Made by a program: the position numbers and the translations under genes. This document shows, one piece after another, positions 36,563-45,688 of a stretch of DNA of 64,000 nucleotides (positions within the stretch are counted from its first letter, which is position 1; each line of letters starts with the position of its first letter). Below the pieces are notes generated by a model, which was not told where the DNA came from, ran no database searches, and saw only the letters and a list, made by a program, of their open reading frames with translations. The DNA comes from JADCRZ01 sp037718865 (lineage in GTDB: Bacteria; Bacteroidota; Bacteroidia; Chitinophagales; Chitinophagaceae): assembly GCA_037718865.1 (NCBI GenBank), contig JBBJMP010000027.1, positions 1 to 64,000 of the forward strand, written 5' to 3'.

Positions 36563-37549
36563 TAGGGTTATCCATTTAAGTCGCATTTGCTTTATAGGCG
36601 TAGGGTTCATGTTGCATCATTCTCTCAATCAGCTTGTGCCAGATGGTTGGTAGAAAGTTTCTCCGGTTAAATCTGAAGAAGAATTCATCTAAATATCCGT
36701 TCATGAATCTTTCTGAACACTTATGATGTATACCTCTTAGCCATCCTTTCAAATTCATGATTAAATAATGCAATCCCATAAAGTTTTTCCCTTTACTTGA
36801 GGGCTTTTGCTTGATTTCAAATTCACTTTCCAGTGGCCAGTAACCCCTCCATTGATCCGTCTTAATCTGGGTGTTATCTTTGTCAATATATTTCTCGAAG
36901 AAAGGCTTAAAGCTTTCTGCACTGGCATCTTCAATCGTTTGTGCATAGGCTCGTCCTATTTTATCTCCTTGTACTTTTTCAACTGCCATCACTACCAGCT
37001 TCTTATCTCCCTTGCTTCTTCCGCGTTCGCCCTCATCTACTCCCCCAATCATCAATTCATCCACTTCTACATGACCACTAAGAAGATGTTTGCCGCTGCT
37101 TGCCATTGCCTCCTGTGCCTTTCGTTTAAACAACCAGGAAGATTTTTGATTGATGCCGTATTCATTAGCCAATTCTATGGTTGACATTCCTTTTTTGCGC
37201 ACAGAGATCCGAAAGTTAATCCCAAAAGCCTTCAGCAGCGGGATCTTCATCTTGTGAAACAATGTGTGTGCTGTGACAGATTCATCATACCCGCACTGTG
37301 TACATCGCAAATGAAACCGAGTCTTGCCTTTGCAGCTTTTCTTCCCATTGCAATTGCGGCATCGATAACCGTCATTCCATTTTAAATCAAACAGATACTG
37401 CCTGCAATCATCTTCACTTGTAAAGAACTTATTAAACTCACTAATGGTGATTCCCTGAAACATACTCAAATATTTAGTACAAATATACTAAATTTATTAG
37501 CTAAGGTCTATTTCTTATCTTCGCTTTGCGCTCTATCTGGATAACCCTA
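36563..37549 (-). mobile_element. IS1595-family element, copy 1
   Basis: A 987-bp element ending in inverted repeats that begin TAGGGTTATCCA and end TGGATAACCCTA. It is flanked by 8-bp target duplications TACGCGAA at 36555-36562 and 37550-37557. It interrupts the decayed glycosidase gene. Its transposase is identical to that of copy 2 at 38386-39372. Confidence 0.92.
36576..37469 (-). CDS. IS1595-family transposase
   Basis: A 297-residue transposase. The N-terminus has a zinc ribbon (CRNCNGKK and CTQCGYDE), followed by a helix-turn-helix (ELANEYGINQKSSW) and the DDE-type catalytic core: VEVDELMIGG, IKTDQWRGYWPL and a C-terminal WLRGIHHKCSERFMNGYLDEF. It is intact and lies inside a full element with target duplications, so it is potentially active. 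Confidence 0.92.
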   Translation of the reverse strand: MSMFQGITISEFNKFFTSEDDCRQYLFDLKWNDGYRCRNCNGKKSCKGKTRFHLRCTQCGYDESVTAHTLFHKMKIPLLKAFGINFRISVRKKGMSTIELANEYGINQKSSWLFKRKAQEAMASSGKHLLSGHVEVDELMIGGVDEGERGRSKGDKKLVVMAVEKVQGDKIGRAYAQTIEDASAESFKPFFEKYIDKDNTQIKTDQWRGYWPLESEFEIKQKPSSKGKNFMGLHYLIMNLKGWLRGIHHKCSERFMNGYLDEFFFRFNRRNFLPTIWHKLIERMMQHEPYAYKANAT

Positions 37550-37775
37550 TACGCGAATATTGACGTTCCGCGAGGCTTTGTCCTCCAACGGGTGCATATA
37601 AACTGTGCCGTCTTTCCGGTAATGCTTTCGACGTAACAACACCAGTTCTGGTCGAAATCTCCAGGTTCCCACCGGGTAAGCGGATAGTCAACATAGATAC
37701 CGATTTTATCTGTTCCGGTTTTTTCCAGCCATTCTTTGGTAGATGGACGGTTTACGATTTTGATAGTGCGATCAG

Positions 37776-37797
37776 TGGAGCTGGAGGGAGTCGAACC
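37776..37797 (-). other. tmRNA (ssrA) 3'-end-like attachment site
   Basis: On the minus strand these 22 bp read as a tRNA-like T-loop and acceptor arm, with GGTTCGACTCCC then CCAGCTCCA, the ending typical of tmRNA genes. The sequence upstream on the minus strand does not form a T-stem, so this is a partial copy, not a whole gene. Islands that insert in ssrA leave such a 3'-end copy at one border. An integrase gene starts 168 bases away. The intact ssrA is expected at the other end, beyond the window. Confidence 0.68.
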
Positions 37798-38385
37798 TGC
37801 TTTATTCAGCTTTAATCCCGAGACCAACCTGGTAGCTAATACATTAATTATCAGCAATATTCTTACATTAACTTAAATCCAAAGGTAAAATAAACTTAAA
37901 AATAAGGGGCAACTAAACGGGCAACTATCAATATATTTAGTTAAATTACGCATTAACCTTTCGGTATGGGATCAGTAAATTTTTATCTAAAGAAGCGAGA
38001 AAAGGTAAGTAAGAAGTCCTTAATCTACTTAAAGTTTAAGTACAATGGGAAAGTGTTAGTTTATAGCTTTGGGCAAAGTATTGATCCAATAAATTGGAGC
38101 CCTTCCAAACAGAGGGTAAAAAGCAACAGAGCAACAACCGGAGATGGTCAGTTTTCATTAAATGATTTGTTGGATAACCTGGAAATCGAATGCCAAAGAG
38201 CCTACAACAGTGAAATTCGCAATGGAATACCTGAACCGGCAACATTAAAACATAGGTTAGAAAAATTACTTAATAAAAACCACGGAGCTGCGGCAGCCTC
38301 TTCCTTCCATAAATTAATCGAAAGATTCATTGCAGGCGAGATTAAATACAAAGGCCGGGAAAAAAGTTCTAATACTTTAAAAAAA

Positions 38386-39372
38386 TAGGGTTATCCATTT
38401 AAGTCGCATTTGCTTTATAGGCGTAGGGTTCATGTTGCATCATTCTCTCAATCAGCTTGTGCCAGATGGTTGGTAGAAAGTTTCTCCGGTTAAATCTGAA
38501 GAAGAATTCATCTAAATATCCGTTCATGAATCTTTCTGAACACTTATGATGTATACCTCTTAGCCATCCTTTCAAATTCATGATTAAATAATGCAATCCC
38601 ATAAAGTTTTTCCCTTTACTTGAGGGCTTTTGCTTGATTTCAAATTCACTTTCCAGTGGCCAGTAACCCCTCCATTGATCCGTCTTAATCTGGGTGTTAT
38701 CTTTGTCAATATATTTCTCGAAGAAAGGCTTAAAGCTTTCTGCACTGGCATCTTCAATCGTTTGTGCATAGGCTCGTCCTATTTTATCTCCTTGTACTTT
38801 TTCAACTGCCATCACTACCAGCTTCTTATCTCCCTTGCTTCTTCCGCGTTCGCCCTCATCTACTCCCCCAATCATCAATTCATCCACTTCTACATGACCA
38901 CTAAGAAGATGTTTGCCGCTGCTTGCCATTGCCTCCTGTGCCTTTCGTTTAAACAACCAGGAAGATTTTTGATTGATGCCGTATTCATTAGCCAATTCTA
39001 TGGTTGACATTCCTTTTTTGCGCACAGAGATCCGAAAGTTAATCCCAAAAGCCTTCAGCAGCGGGATCTTCATCTTGTGAAACAATGTGTGTGCTGTGAC
39101 AGATTCATCATACCCGCACTGTGTACATCGCAAATGAAACCGAGTCTTGCCTTTGCAGCTTTTCTTCCCATTGCAATTGCGGCATCGATAACCGTCATTC
39201 CATTTTAAATCAAACAGATACTGCCTGCAATCATCTTCACTTGTAAAGAACTTATTAAACTCACTAATGGTGATTCCCTGAAACATACTCAAATATTTAG
39301 TACAAATATACTAAATTTATTAGCTAAGGTCTATTTCTTATCTTCGCTTTGCGCTCTATCTGGATAACCCTA
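38386..39372 (-). mobile_element. IS1595-family element, copy 2
   Basis: A 987-bp element identical in length and transposase to copy 1, with the same terminal repeats. The target duplication is TAAAAAAA at 38378-38385 and 39373-39380. It splits the integrase gene exactly, introducing a TAG stop from its own terminal repeat. Confidence 0.92.
38399..39292 (-). CDS. IS1595-family transposase
   Basis: A 297-residue protein identical to the one at 36576-37469. The identity of two copies 1.8 kb apart points to very recent transposition, later than the loss of the glycosidase reading frame. Confidence 0.92.
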   Translation of the reverse strand: MSMFQGITISEFNKFFTSEDDCRQYLFDLKWNDGYRCRNCNGKKSCKGKTRFHLRCTQCGYDESVTAHTLFHKMKIPLLKAFGINFRISVRKKGMSTIELANEYGINQKSSWLFKRKAQEAMASSGKHLLSGHVEVDELMIGGVDEGERGRSKGDKKLVVMAVEKVQGDKIGRAYAQTIEDASAESFKPFFEKYIDKDNTQIKTDQWRGYWPLESEFEIKQKPSSKGKNFMGLHYLIMNLKGWLRGIHHKCSERFMNGYLDEFFFRFNRRNFLPTIWHKLIERMMQHEPYAYKANAT

Positions 39373-40812
39373 TAAAAAAATATAAAACAGCCTATAATCA
39401 TTTGAAAGCATTTGAAAAAGATGAGAAGTATAAAGTGACATATGAAACCATCAACCTTGATTTCTTTTATAAATACACCACTTACCTTCGCAAAAAATAC
39501 AGTCTCTCTCAAAATACCATTGCAAGAGACATCAAAACAATAAAAGTTTTTATGGGCGAAGCTGTTGACCTGGGGGAAACTACAAACTTTCAATTTAAGC
39601 ATAAAAAGTTCTCAGTCAGCCAGACGGAAACTGACTCGATCTACCTTGATGAAAACGAAATTTTTAAATTCTATAGTTTTGATTTACATAAAAATAAACG
39701 TTTAGAGCAAGTCAGAGACTTATTCGTTTTTGGCTGTTTTGTAGGTCTGCGGTTTTCTGATTATAGCAATATCAAACCCGAAAATATCGTAAATATTGAA
39801 GAAGACAGCTTCATAAAAATAAAAACTCAAAAAACGGGTGAACTTGTTATCATTCCCTGCAATCCTGTTGTATTGGAAATATTTAAAAAATATGACCATA
39901 ATATCAACAAGCTACCAAAAGCTCCAAGCAACCAGAAGTTTAATAATTACATTAAAGAAGCAGCCATGCTAGCAGGGTTAAACGAAAAAGGCCGTTTAAC
40001 AACACAGCCTGAGAAAGCTCTTTGGGAATGCATTTCGAGCCATACGGCGAGAAGGTCAATGGCTACAAACTACTATCTTCAGGGTTTCCCAACCTATGAC
40101 TTAATGAAAATTACGGGGCATAAGACTGAATCAGCATTTTTAAAGTACATTAAAATTACCAAGCTGGATACGGCCAAAAGGTTGAGCGCACATATCAAGA
40201 AGAACTGGAGCGGCAAGCTGCTGAAGGTGGCGAGTTAATTAATATTAAGAATATATGATGCATACGTTAGTTGGTCTTGCTGAAGATAACAGTTTTTATA
40301 ATGAGCTTCTGTCGAAGTATAATCAAAAGAAGAATATTATCGAAAAGTATGGCAATGTGATTGAATTCTTAGATGAGGAGTTATTAAGAACAAAAAAAGA
40401 CTTTATAGAACCGATGAAAATTACCACAAATGGGACTATACTAGCAAGTTTTAGCTACGGTAAGTATGCAAAAATGGCATATGACTGGATTTCAGCTGGC
40501 CTTGACTGGCCTCTAGACTCTATAGTTAATAATGCATTAAAAGAATACAAAATTGCCTTCAAAGAAATTAACATCAATGAAGTCGAATTTTCAGAAAATA
40601 TAATCGCTAATCTTACAAAAGGTGTAGCATACTTTCTTTATAAGAGATTTCTTGAAGGAGAGAAGCAGCAACTATTGGAAGTTCAAATTAATTCAATTGA
40701 ATTTGATAATATTCCTCAGAGATTACTCCTCGTATATAAATTAGGTGTAATTGATCATCTTGTTGATGACCTCAACATTAACGTTAGTAGTGGTAAAATG
40801 CAAAAATTACTA

Positions 40813-42012
40813 GTGTTAAGTTAATCCTGAATTGACGGATATAGCTTTTTAAGTTTTACCCTTGCTTCTTTATTTGTAAACTGCCAATTTATTTTACTGT
40901 TCTTATTATTCCTATTGGTTTGCCATGCTTTAACTTCGTCCTTAATTTTCTTCATAGTGGATATATGCCTGTTGAGGCATTGCCCATTTAAGACGTGTAA
41001 TTCTATTTCGGTCATATTTAACCAACTGCCATGTTTAGGGGTATATACAAATTCAAATCTATCCCAAAGCCTTTTTGCTTCTGCCGGCTCAAAGGTTTCA
41101 TAAAATGCTGATGCACTGTGAGTCTTAAAATTATCCATTACCAATGTTATTCTTTTAGCTCCCGGGTATTCCTTATCTGCAATCCATTTAATGAATGCTG
41201 CCCAATCTTTTTTTGTCTTAAATTCTGTAACCTCCACAATTCGTTTTCCTTTCAAGGGCTCATTAGCCATAAATATATTTACCACTCCATTTCTTACATA
41301 CTCATAATCCACTCTTGCATCCTGACCTGGCCTCATTTTAGTTGATGGCCGCAGTTCTTCTATTAACTGCTTTGGCGATTCATCCATGCAAACTACCGGA
41401 TAATCAGCATCATAGGGCCTTTTATATACATCCAACACTAATTCCATATTTGCCACAAACTCACTGTTGCGCTGAGGTGGTATCACCCATCCCTTTACTT
41501 TCCAAGGCTTAAGTTCGTTTTTTTTAGTACGTTTCTTACCGTTACATGCGTAATGCTTTCAACATACTTTAATTCTACCATCTTGTCAGCTAATAATCTC
41601 AATGACCATTTAGCAAAGCCCTTAGGTGGTTCACTGCAACATAGGGTTATAAGCTTCGCCTCAGTATCCCCGTCCATTTTCTTTTCATATACACGCGACG
41701 TAGGTCGCCTTTCTAATACTGCCTCAAATCCTTCTTCCAAAAACTTTTTCTTAACCCTATCTATCGTTCGCATTCCTACTTTCAGCACCTTACTTATTTG
41801 CTCATTGGTTACTTTTTCAGAATACTTTCCTTCATCACAATTTAAAAGTATGTAAGCAACGCGGAAAGTTTGAGAAGTATGTGAACCCTTATTAATTATA
41901 GCCATTAATTCTTCTACTTCGGCTTTGGTTAATTTAATAGTATAACGTATCATTTGTAAAGTGTTTTACAAATATACTAAATTAATACGTCATATTACAT
42001 TTAACTTACACT
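40813..42012 (-). mobile_element. IS630-family element with split transposase
   Basis: A 1,200-bp element with imperfect terminal inverted repeats (GTGTTAAGTTAAT at the left; the reverse complement of ATTTAACTTACAC at the right), flanked by TA at 40811-40812 and 42013-42014. TA duplication is the hallmark of IS630/Tc1 elements. Confidence 0.85.
40821..41953 (-). CDS. IS630-family transposase, two frames joined by probable -1 frameshifting
   Basis: The first frame (41953-41495, 152 residues) is the HTH part (VTNEQISKVLKVGMRTIDRVKKKF). The second (ending at 40821) is the DDE core: VVCMDESPKQL, VMDNFKTHSAS and NMTEIELHVLNGQ. A run of eight A residues on the coding strand (41518-41525) lies at the junction. 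Slipping back one base there gives VLKKNELKPWKVKGWVIPPQ, which runs smoothly into the second frame. Programmed frameshifting is known in IS families; here it is inferred. The product would be about 377 residues. Confidence 0.8.
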
Positions 42013-42299
42013 AGGTTATATTCTTAATATTGAACCAGAAAGTGTTGCAAAACCTCTAAGGTTTATTCAACGGTCAGCTAATGAAAAAAGAAAGGATAGT
42101 AACAATCCACATAGGAAAGCAAATTATGATAAGCTCATTCAAATTTGTTCGGATTTAAAATTAGATGCTTTAGTGATTGATCTAATAAGAGACAGAAATG
42201 CACTGGAAGATTAAATGAATCAAAAATTCGGCTATTCCCCCACCTTTTCCCGAATTCTAATTTTGCAACTTGCATCCATTATAACAAACACGGACCGTT

Positions 42300-42617
42300 A
42301 TGGATGCAAAAGTAATTCCCACTCACAATTATCTTCCTATCGCTACTCTTGACTTTGTAAAAAGTGAGATTAGAGATGAAATTCGAAATTCCATCAGAGC
42401 CGAACTATTGAGCAAACTCAAAGAGGAGTTAGAAGAAAAGCTATTATCCCCGTCAGAGACCTGCAAATTATTTCAGCCAAATATTTCAAAAGTTACCCTT
42501 CATAAGTGGACCAGGGAAGGGCGCATCCAAGAACATCGGATCGGAGGCCGTGTTTACTATAAATATTCGGAGGTCATGAATTCACTGCAGACTTTAAAAA
42601 AGTATTCAAAGTCTTAA
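42300..42617 (+). CDS. Excisionase-like helix-turn-helix protein
   Basis: A 105-residue protein. The N-terminal half is a charged coiled-coil-like helix (RAELLSKLKEELEEKLL). The C-terminal half is a MerR/excisionase-type winged helix (LSPSETCKLFQPNISKVTLHKW, then GRIQEHRIGGRVYYKYSEVM). Such proteins direct excision or control replication genes in Bacteroidota elements. It precedes the prim-pol gene. Confidence 0.8.
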   Translation: MDAKVIPTHNYLPIATLDFVKSEIRDEIRNSIRAELLSKLKEELEEKLLSPSETCKLFQPNISKVTLHKWTREGRIQEHRIGGRVYYKYSEVMNSLQTLKKYSKS

Positions 42618-42625
42618 AAAGAAAA

Positions 42626-42648
42626 TGGACCGGAGGGAAGCCGGTCCA
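42626..42648 (+). promoter_or_regulatory. Stem-loop between HTH and prim-pol genes
   Basis: TGGACCGG and CCGGTCCA form an 8-bp perfect stem with a 7-base loop. There is no T-tract, so it may affect mRNA stability or bind a protein rather than terminate. Confidence 0.5.
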
Positions 42649-42691
42649 AGTCAAATAATATTTGATAACCGACTGCGCAAAGTTAAGGAAA

Positions 42692-44050
42692 ATGGAGATG
42701 CAGGAGAAAAGGATGGAAGGTGGATCAAGGATAGGTAATGAGTGCCATGAGCCGACTCCATTTCCAAAACCCGATCACGTCGACATTGAACAAACCCTCT
42801 TAGACTTACAAGGTGAAGGAATTTGGGGTTTCCCAATAACCAGATTTACCGACGGTAAAATAAGCCATCCAGATACCTATACCGATTATAAAAACAATCC
42901 TACATCACCCGTTCTTAAATATTACATATTTCGATATAAATCCGCGAACGGCATTGCTGTTATTGCCGGCGTGAACAGTTTGTGCTGTATTGACTTTGAC
43001 CTGAAGAACACTACTGATAAAGATTTGTTTGAACGCTGGAAGGCATTAATAGATCCTGAAATTTTAGAAAGATGTTATATCGAAAAAACACGCAGCGGCG
43101 GTTATCATGTTTTCTTTTTTTGTGATGGCTTCCAATATGACGCCCTGCCTGCCGCAAACGAAGAAGGACGAGCGGTTATTGAATTCTTCTACAAGCAGAA
43201 TAAAATAATCTATACTTTCCCGACACCTGGTTATACTGAGGAAAGAAATTCGCTTTATGATACGGGGAGACTGACAAGGCAGGAAGCTCTTATTCTCCTA
43301 CAAACCGCAGAACTGTTTAACTGCTACAAGGGGAAAAAAGCCAGTTACACCCCAGGTAGCTTTAAAAAACTCGAATATCCCAAAGACAAGAAGAATCTTT
43401 TTCAAGACTTCGATTACCATGTAGATAGCAATGAACTAATGCATTGGTTTTCAAAACAGACGCGGTGGAAGTATGAATTCAATGAACGAAGAAATGAATA
43501 TGAGCTATGGCATCCGCATACCAGCGTTAAAGCCCGTAGCGCTGTTTATTTTACCAAGTCAAACAGGATGATAGTATTTTCAGAAAGTCAAAAACTATTT
43601 CCTTCGTGGTCAGCTTACGACGAGAAAAACCCTACTCCTTACATAATCACTCCCACACATATTTTATACAGCTTGGCAGATCAGGACTTTGCAGAAGTTG
43701 AACGGCTGATACCATCACTTATGCCGCCAAAGCTATCTTTCAAAGTTAAAAAATGGCTGTTGTCTTACATAGAAAAAGATTACATCAAGTCTACAGCATA
43801 CAAGTTGGGGCAAAAGAAGATATGCGGTAGCTCGAACTATATAATAAAAGTGGATTCGTACCTGCTTGTTTACCTGATGCACCTGATAGATCCGGAATAT
43901 ACCTGGACTTGCGAAGGATACTACGACGAATATTTTTCAAACGATGAATGCAAGGATGTAATACCGCCCAATACTTTAGTTAGTCATGCTTTCGGGCATA
44001 GTTTGTTTGTATATAAGGATTTCCGTTACCCAATAACTTTTGACGCATGA
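42692..44050 (+). CDS. Prim-pol-type DNA primase/polymerase
   Basis: A 452-residue protein from the ATG at 42692, which follows an AAGGAA motif; the frame continues upstream to a TTG at 42662. The bifunctional primase/polymerase domain is shown by VNSLCCIDFDLKN (metal-binding Asp pair) and TRSGGYHVFFFCDG (the conserved His). The rest is helical and lacks a recognised helicase. It overlaps the DUF3987 gene by four bases (ATGA-type coupling). The pair forms a replication module typical of prophages and satellites. Confidence 0.82.
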   Translation: MEMQEKRMEGGSRIGNECHEPTPFPKPDHVDIEQTLLDLQGEGIWGFPITRFTDGKISHPDTYTDYKNNPTSPVLKYYIFRYKSANGIAVIAGVNSLCCIDFDLKNTTDKDLFERWKALIDPEILERCYIEKTRSGGYHVFFFCDGFQYDALPAANEEGRAVIEFFYKQNKIIYTFPTPGYTEERNSLYDTGRLTRQEALILLQTAELFNCYKGKKASYTPGSFKKLEYPKDKKNLFQDFDYHVDSNELMHWFSKQTRWKYEFNERRNEYELWHPHTSVKARSAVYFTKSNRMIVFSESQKLFPSWSAYDEKNPTPYIITPTHILYSLADQDFAEVERLIPSLMPPKLSFKVKKWLLSYIEKDYIKSTAYKLGQKKICGSSNYIIKVDSYLLVYLMHLIDPEYTWTCEGYYDEYFSNDECKDVIPPNTLVSHAFGHSLFVYKDFRYPITFDA

Positions 44051-45393
44051 TATCTGTGGCAGATCGGTTAAAAAACAAAAATCAGTTTCCTTTTGAGGTA
44101 TTTCCGAAGGGGATCGGAGATAGCATGTTAGGATTGTCAGAACAGACCAATATACCCGCGGATTATCTAGGAGTGTGCGCCTTACATGCAGTGGCAGCCC
44201 TATCCGGAAATATTTATATTGGAAAAATAAATGGAGGTGTTAAACCTATTATTTATGCAATGCTTATTGGCCCATCAGGAGTGGGAAAGTCTCCAGCATA
44301 CAAATATATATGCGGTAGTATTATTGATTCTTTGCGGAGTTCCCTTGCTGATAAATATAAAGCGGATTACGCTGCCTGGAAAGAGAGAAAAAAATCTGCT
44401 AAGGATGCTAAACAAGAATTTAATGAGCCTCCACCTCAAAAGGTAATACGAATGATTGAAGATGGCACGGAAGAAGCGATAAGCAAACATGCAGAGTCTT
44501 CGCCTGCCGGATTTGGAGTTTACTACGATGAAGGAGGTAGAATGTTCGGGTCTGCCTCACAATATAAAAGAGATAATTCCTCTGTGAACTTTTGGAATGA
44601 GTTGTTTAACGGTAATTCTTATGAAATTGTTAGGGTTGACAGCGAAAAAGATCGTTTTATTGAGAACCCTGCGATTAGTGTTTTGATCGGCATGCAAAAG
44701 GAGAGACTATCAAAATATTTTACCGAGGACGTACTTCATAGTGGACTTGCCTACCGCTTTTTGATGTGCCAGGCCGAGTTTAAACCTATAAATGAATTGG
44801 TAGATTATTTCGATAATAAGAAAAAAACGCTTTGTGATGAATGGCAAGATATCATAAAAAGTTTGTTTAATAAGGGCCTTCGAATAATAAAGGACAAAGA
44901 ACCAATACTGGTTGAATTTACCCAGGATGCAAAGATGAAGTATAATGATGTTATGGGAGAAATTGCAAATGCTCAAAATATTTTAATTAAAGGGCTTAAA
45001 AGGGAAGATGACAATATCTCTCTTGTGGCGGCTGGAGCAAAATTACAAGCATACGTGGCACGTCTCGCATTAGTTCTTTCTATCATTGATGACCACACTG
45101 GTCCGGCAATAACAGTGAAAAATGTGGAGGATGCCTCTACCCTGTACAAGTATTTCAAGCGCAATTCAGATAAGATACTGCTAGGGCTTAGCTCAACCGC
45201 AAAAACCGGTTTGACGGAATTTGAAACAGAATTACTTGAAAAATTGCCAGATAACCAATTTACCGCAAAGCAGGCCGAAGAAACTTCTTTAGCGCTGAAT
45301 TTAGGGAGGAAGTTTTTCCAAGTTAGTCTTCACAGGAAATATAAAGCTGGTTTCATAAAAATAATCAGTAAAGGTTTGTATGAAAAATGTTAA
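44047..45393 (+). CDS. DUF3987 helicase/primase-associated ATPase
   Basis: A 448-residue DUF3987 protein. Walker A is GPSGVGKSPAYK (about residues 78-89), with a Walker B-like FGVYYDEGGRMF near residue 158 and a downstream RYRFLM-like arginine region (LAYRFLMCQ). DUF3987 proteins occur with prim-pol in phage-like replication modules. It is translationally coupled to the prim-pol gene and followed by an iteron-like repeat region. Confidence 0.82.
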   Translation: MISVADRLKNKNQFPFEVFPKGIGDSMLGLSEQTNIPADYLGVCALHAVAALSGNIYIGKINGGVKPIIYAMLIGPSGVGKSPAYKYICGSIIDSLRSSLADKYKADYAAWKERKKSAKDAKQEFNEPPPQKVIRMIEDGTEEAISKHAESSPAGFGVYYDEGGRMFGSASQYKRDNSSVNFWNELFNGNSYEIVRVDSEKDRFIENPAISVLIGMQKERLSKYFTEDVLHSGLAYRFLMCQAEFKPINELVDYFDNKKKTLCDEWQDIIKSLFNKGLRIIKDKEPILVEFTQDAKMKYNDVMGEIANAQNILIKGLKREDDNISLVAAGAKLQAYVARLALVLSIIDDHTGPAITVKNVEDASTLYKYFKRNSDKILLGLSSTAKTGLTEFETELLEKLPDNQFTAKQAEETSLALNLGRKFFQVSLHRKYKAGFIKIISKGLYEKC

Positions 45394-45395
45394 GT

Positions 45396-45573
45396 GGTTT
45401 CAAGGTTTCAAAAGGTTTCAAAGCCTGAAACCGAGTGTAAATCAAGCCTGTAAAGAGTTTCAGAGCTTGGTTTCAAGGTTTCAAGCATCTAGATATATAT
45501 TTTTATATACTCTTATTATTCTTATTGATTCTTATACTCTTTTCTCAGAAATTTTGAAACCTTGAAACCAAGC
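45396..45573. repeat. Iteron-like GGTTTCAA repeats and 20-bp perfect inverted repeat
   Basis: GGTTTCAA occurs five times directly (45396, 45404, 45414, 45469, 45477) and twice inverted as TTGAAACC (45554, 45562). The outer arms make a 20-bp perfect inverted repeat, 45465-45484 with 45554-45573, around a very AT-rich 69-bp centre. Repeated sites next to an AT-rich stretch directly after replication genes fit a replication origin or a replication-protein binding region. A long terminator is less likely since the loop is large. Confidence 0.62.
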
Positions 45574-45688
45574 CGGGTTTTTGAACATAATACTTTGATT
45601 ATGAATCAATTATGTTGGTTTAAATACGCGAAACCAAATGAAACTATTAATAACACTGAAACCACACACTAAATAAAGAAACGTGCGC

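Larger units (their letters stand above)
36098..37775 (-). pseudogene. Decayed glycoside hydrolase 3' part (GH140/DUF4038-like) cut by an IS
   Basis: Pieces of one protein are spread over several frames. Reading 5' to 3' on the minus strand, they are RPSTKEWLEKTGTDKIGIYVDYPLTRW, then DGTVYMHPLEDKASRNVNIRV in another frame, then FHIKYPEKAIVYSRRGIKF and ADLPKIADSTFFENA, and last KTNYNLKWINPSTGEVL ending FGSPVVAWLVRDH. The last part resembles the C-terminal domain found on DUF4038/GH140-like glycosidases. At least two frameshifts exist besides the inserted IS1595 element (36563-37549). The 5' end stops at the tmRNA-like attachment site, so the gene was probably truncated when the island arrived. 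Confidence 0.6.
37966..40238 (+). pseudogene. Island tyrosine integrase interrupted by IS1595 copy 2
   Basis: Two parts (37966-38385 and 39381-40238) join in frame when the IS and one 8-bp target duplication are removed, giving a 425-residue tyrosine recombinase. The join reads NTLKK then YKTAYNHLKAF. The N-terminal part is an arm-binding domain (SVNFYLKKREKVSKKS) and SAM-like helices. The catalytic core shows the box I arginine in VGLRFSDY, H and R in SHTARRS, and GHKTESAFLKYIK with the nucleophilic tyrosine. It lies 168 bases from the ssrA-like site, so it is the likely integrase of the island. The insertion makes it inactive as it stands. Confidence 0.87.
40255..42215 (+). pseudogene. Island protein of unknown function, interrupted by IS630
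   Basis: Removing the IS630 element and one TA copy joins 40255-40812 to 42015-42215 in frame, giving a 252-residue protein (join: MQKLL then GYILNIEPES). It is helical and soluble, with KPLRFIQRSANEKRK and NNPHRKANYDKLIQICSDL near the end. Proteins of this kind occur beside integrases on Bacteroidota elements, but I cannot name the family. It directly follows the integrase. Confidence 0.65.

Noticed and set aside
37501..37857. A 118-residue minus-strand frame as a single gene
   Set aside because: It runs through the att site, a glycosidase fragment and the IS1595 terminal repeat, so it is a chance fusion.
37776..37860. A complete tRNA or tmRNA gene on the minus strand
   Set aside because: Only the T-loop and 3' acceptor portion match. 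The 5' strand of the T-stem and the rest of the molecule are absent.
45396..45573. A CRISPR array
   Set aside because: The repeat unit is 8 bp, spacing is irregular, some copies are inverted, and there are no cas genes.
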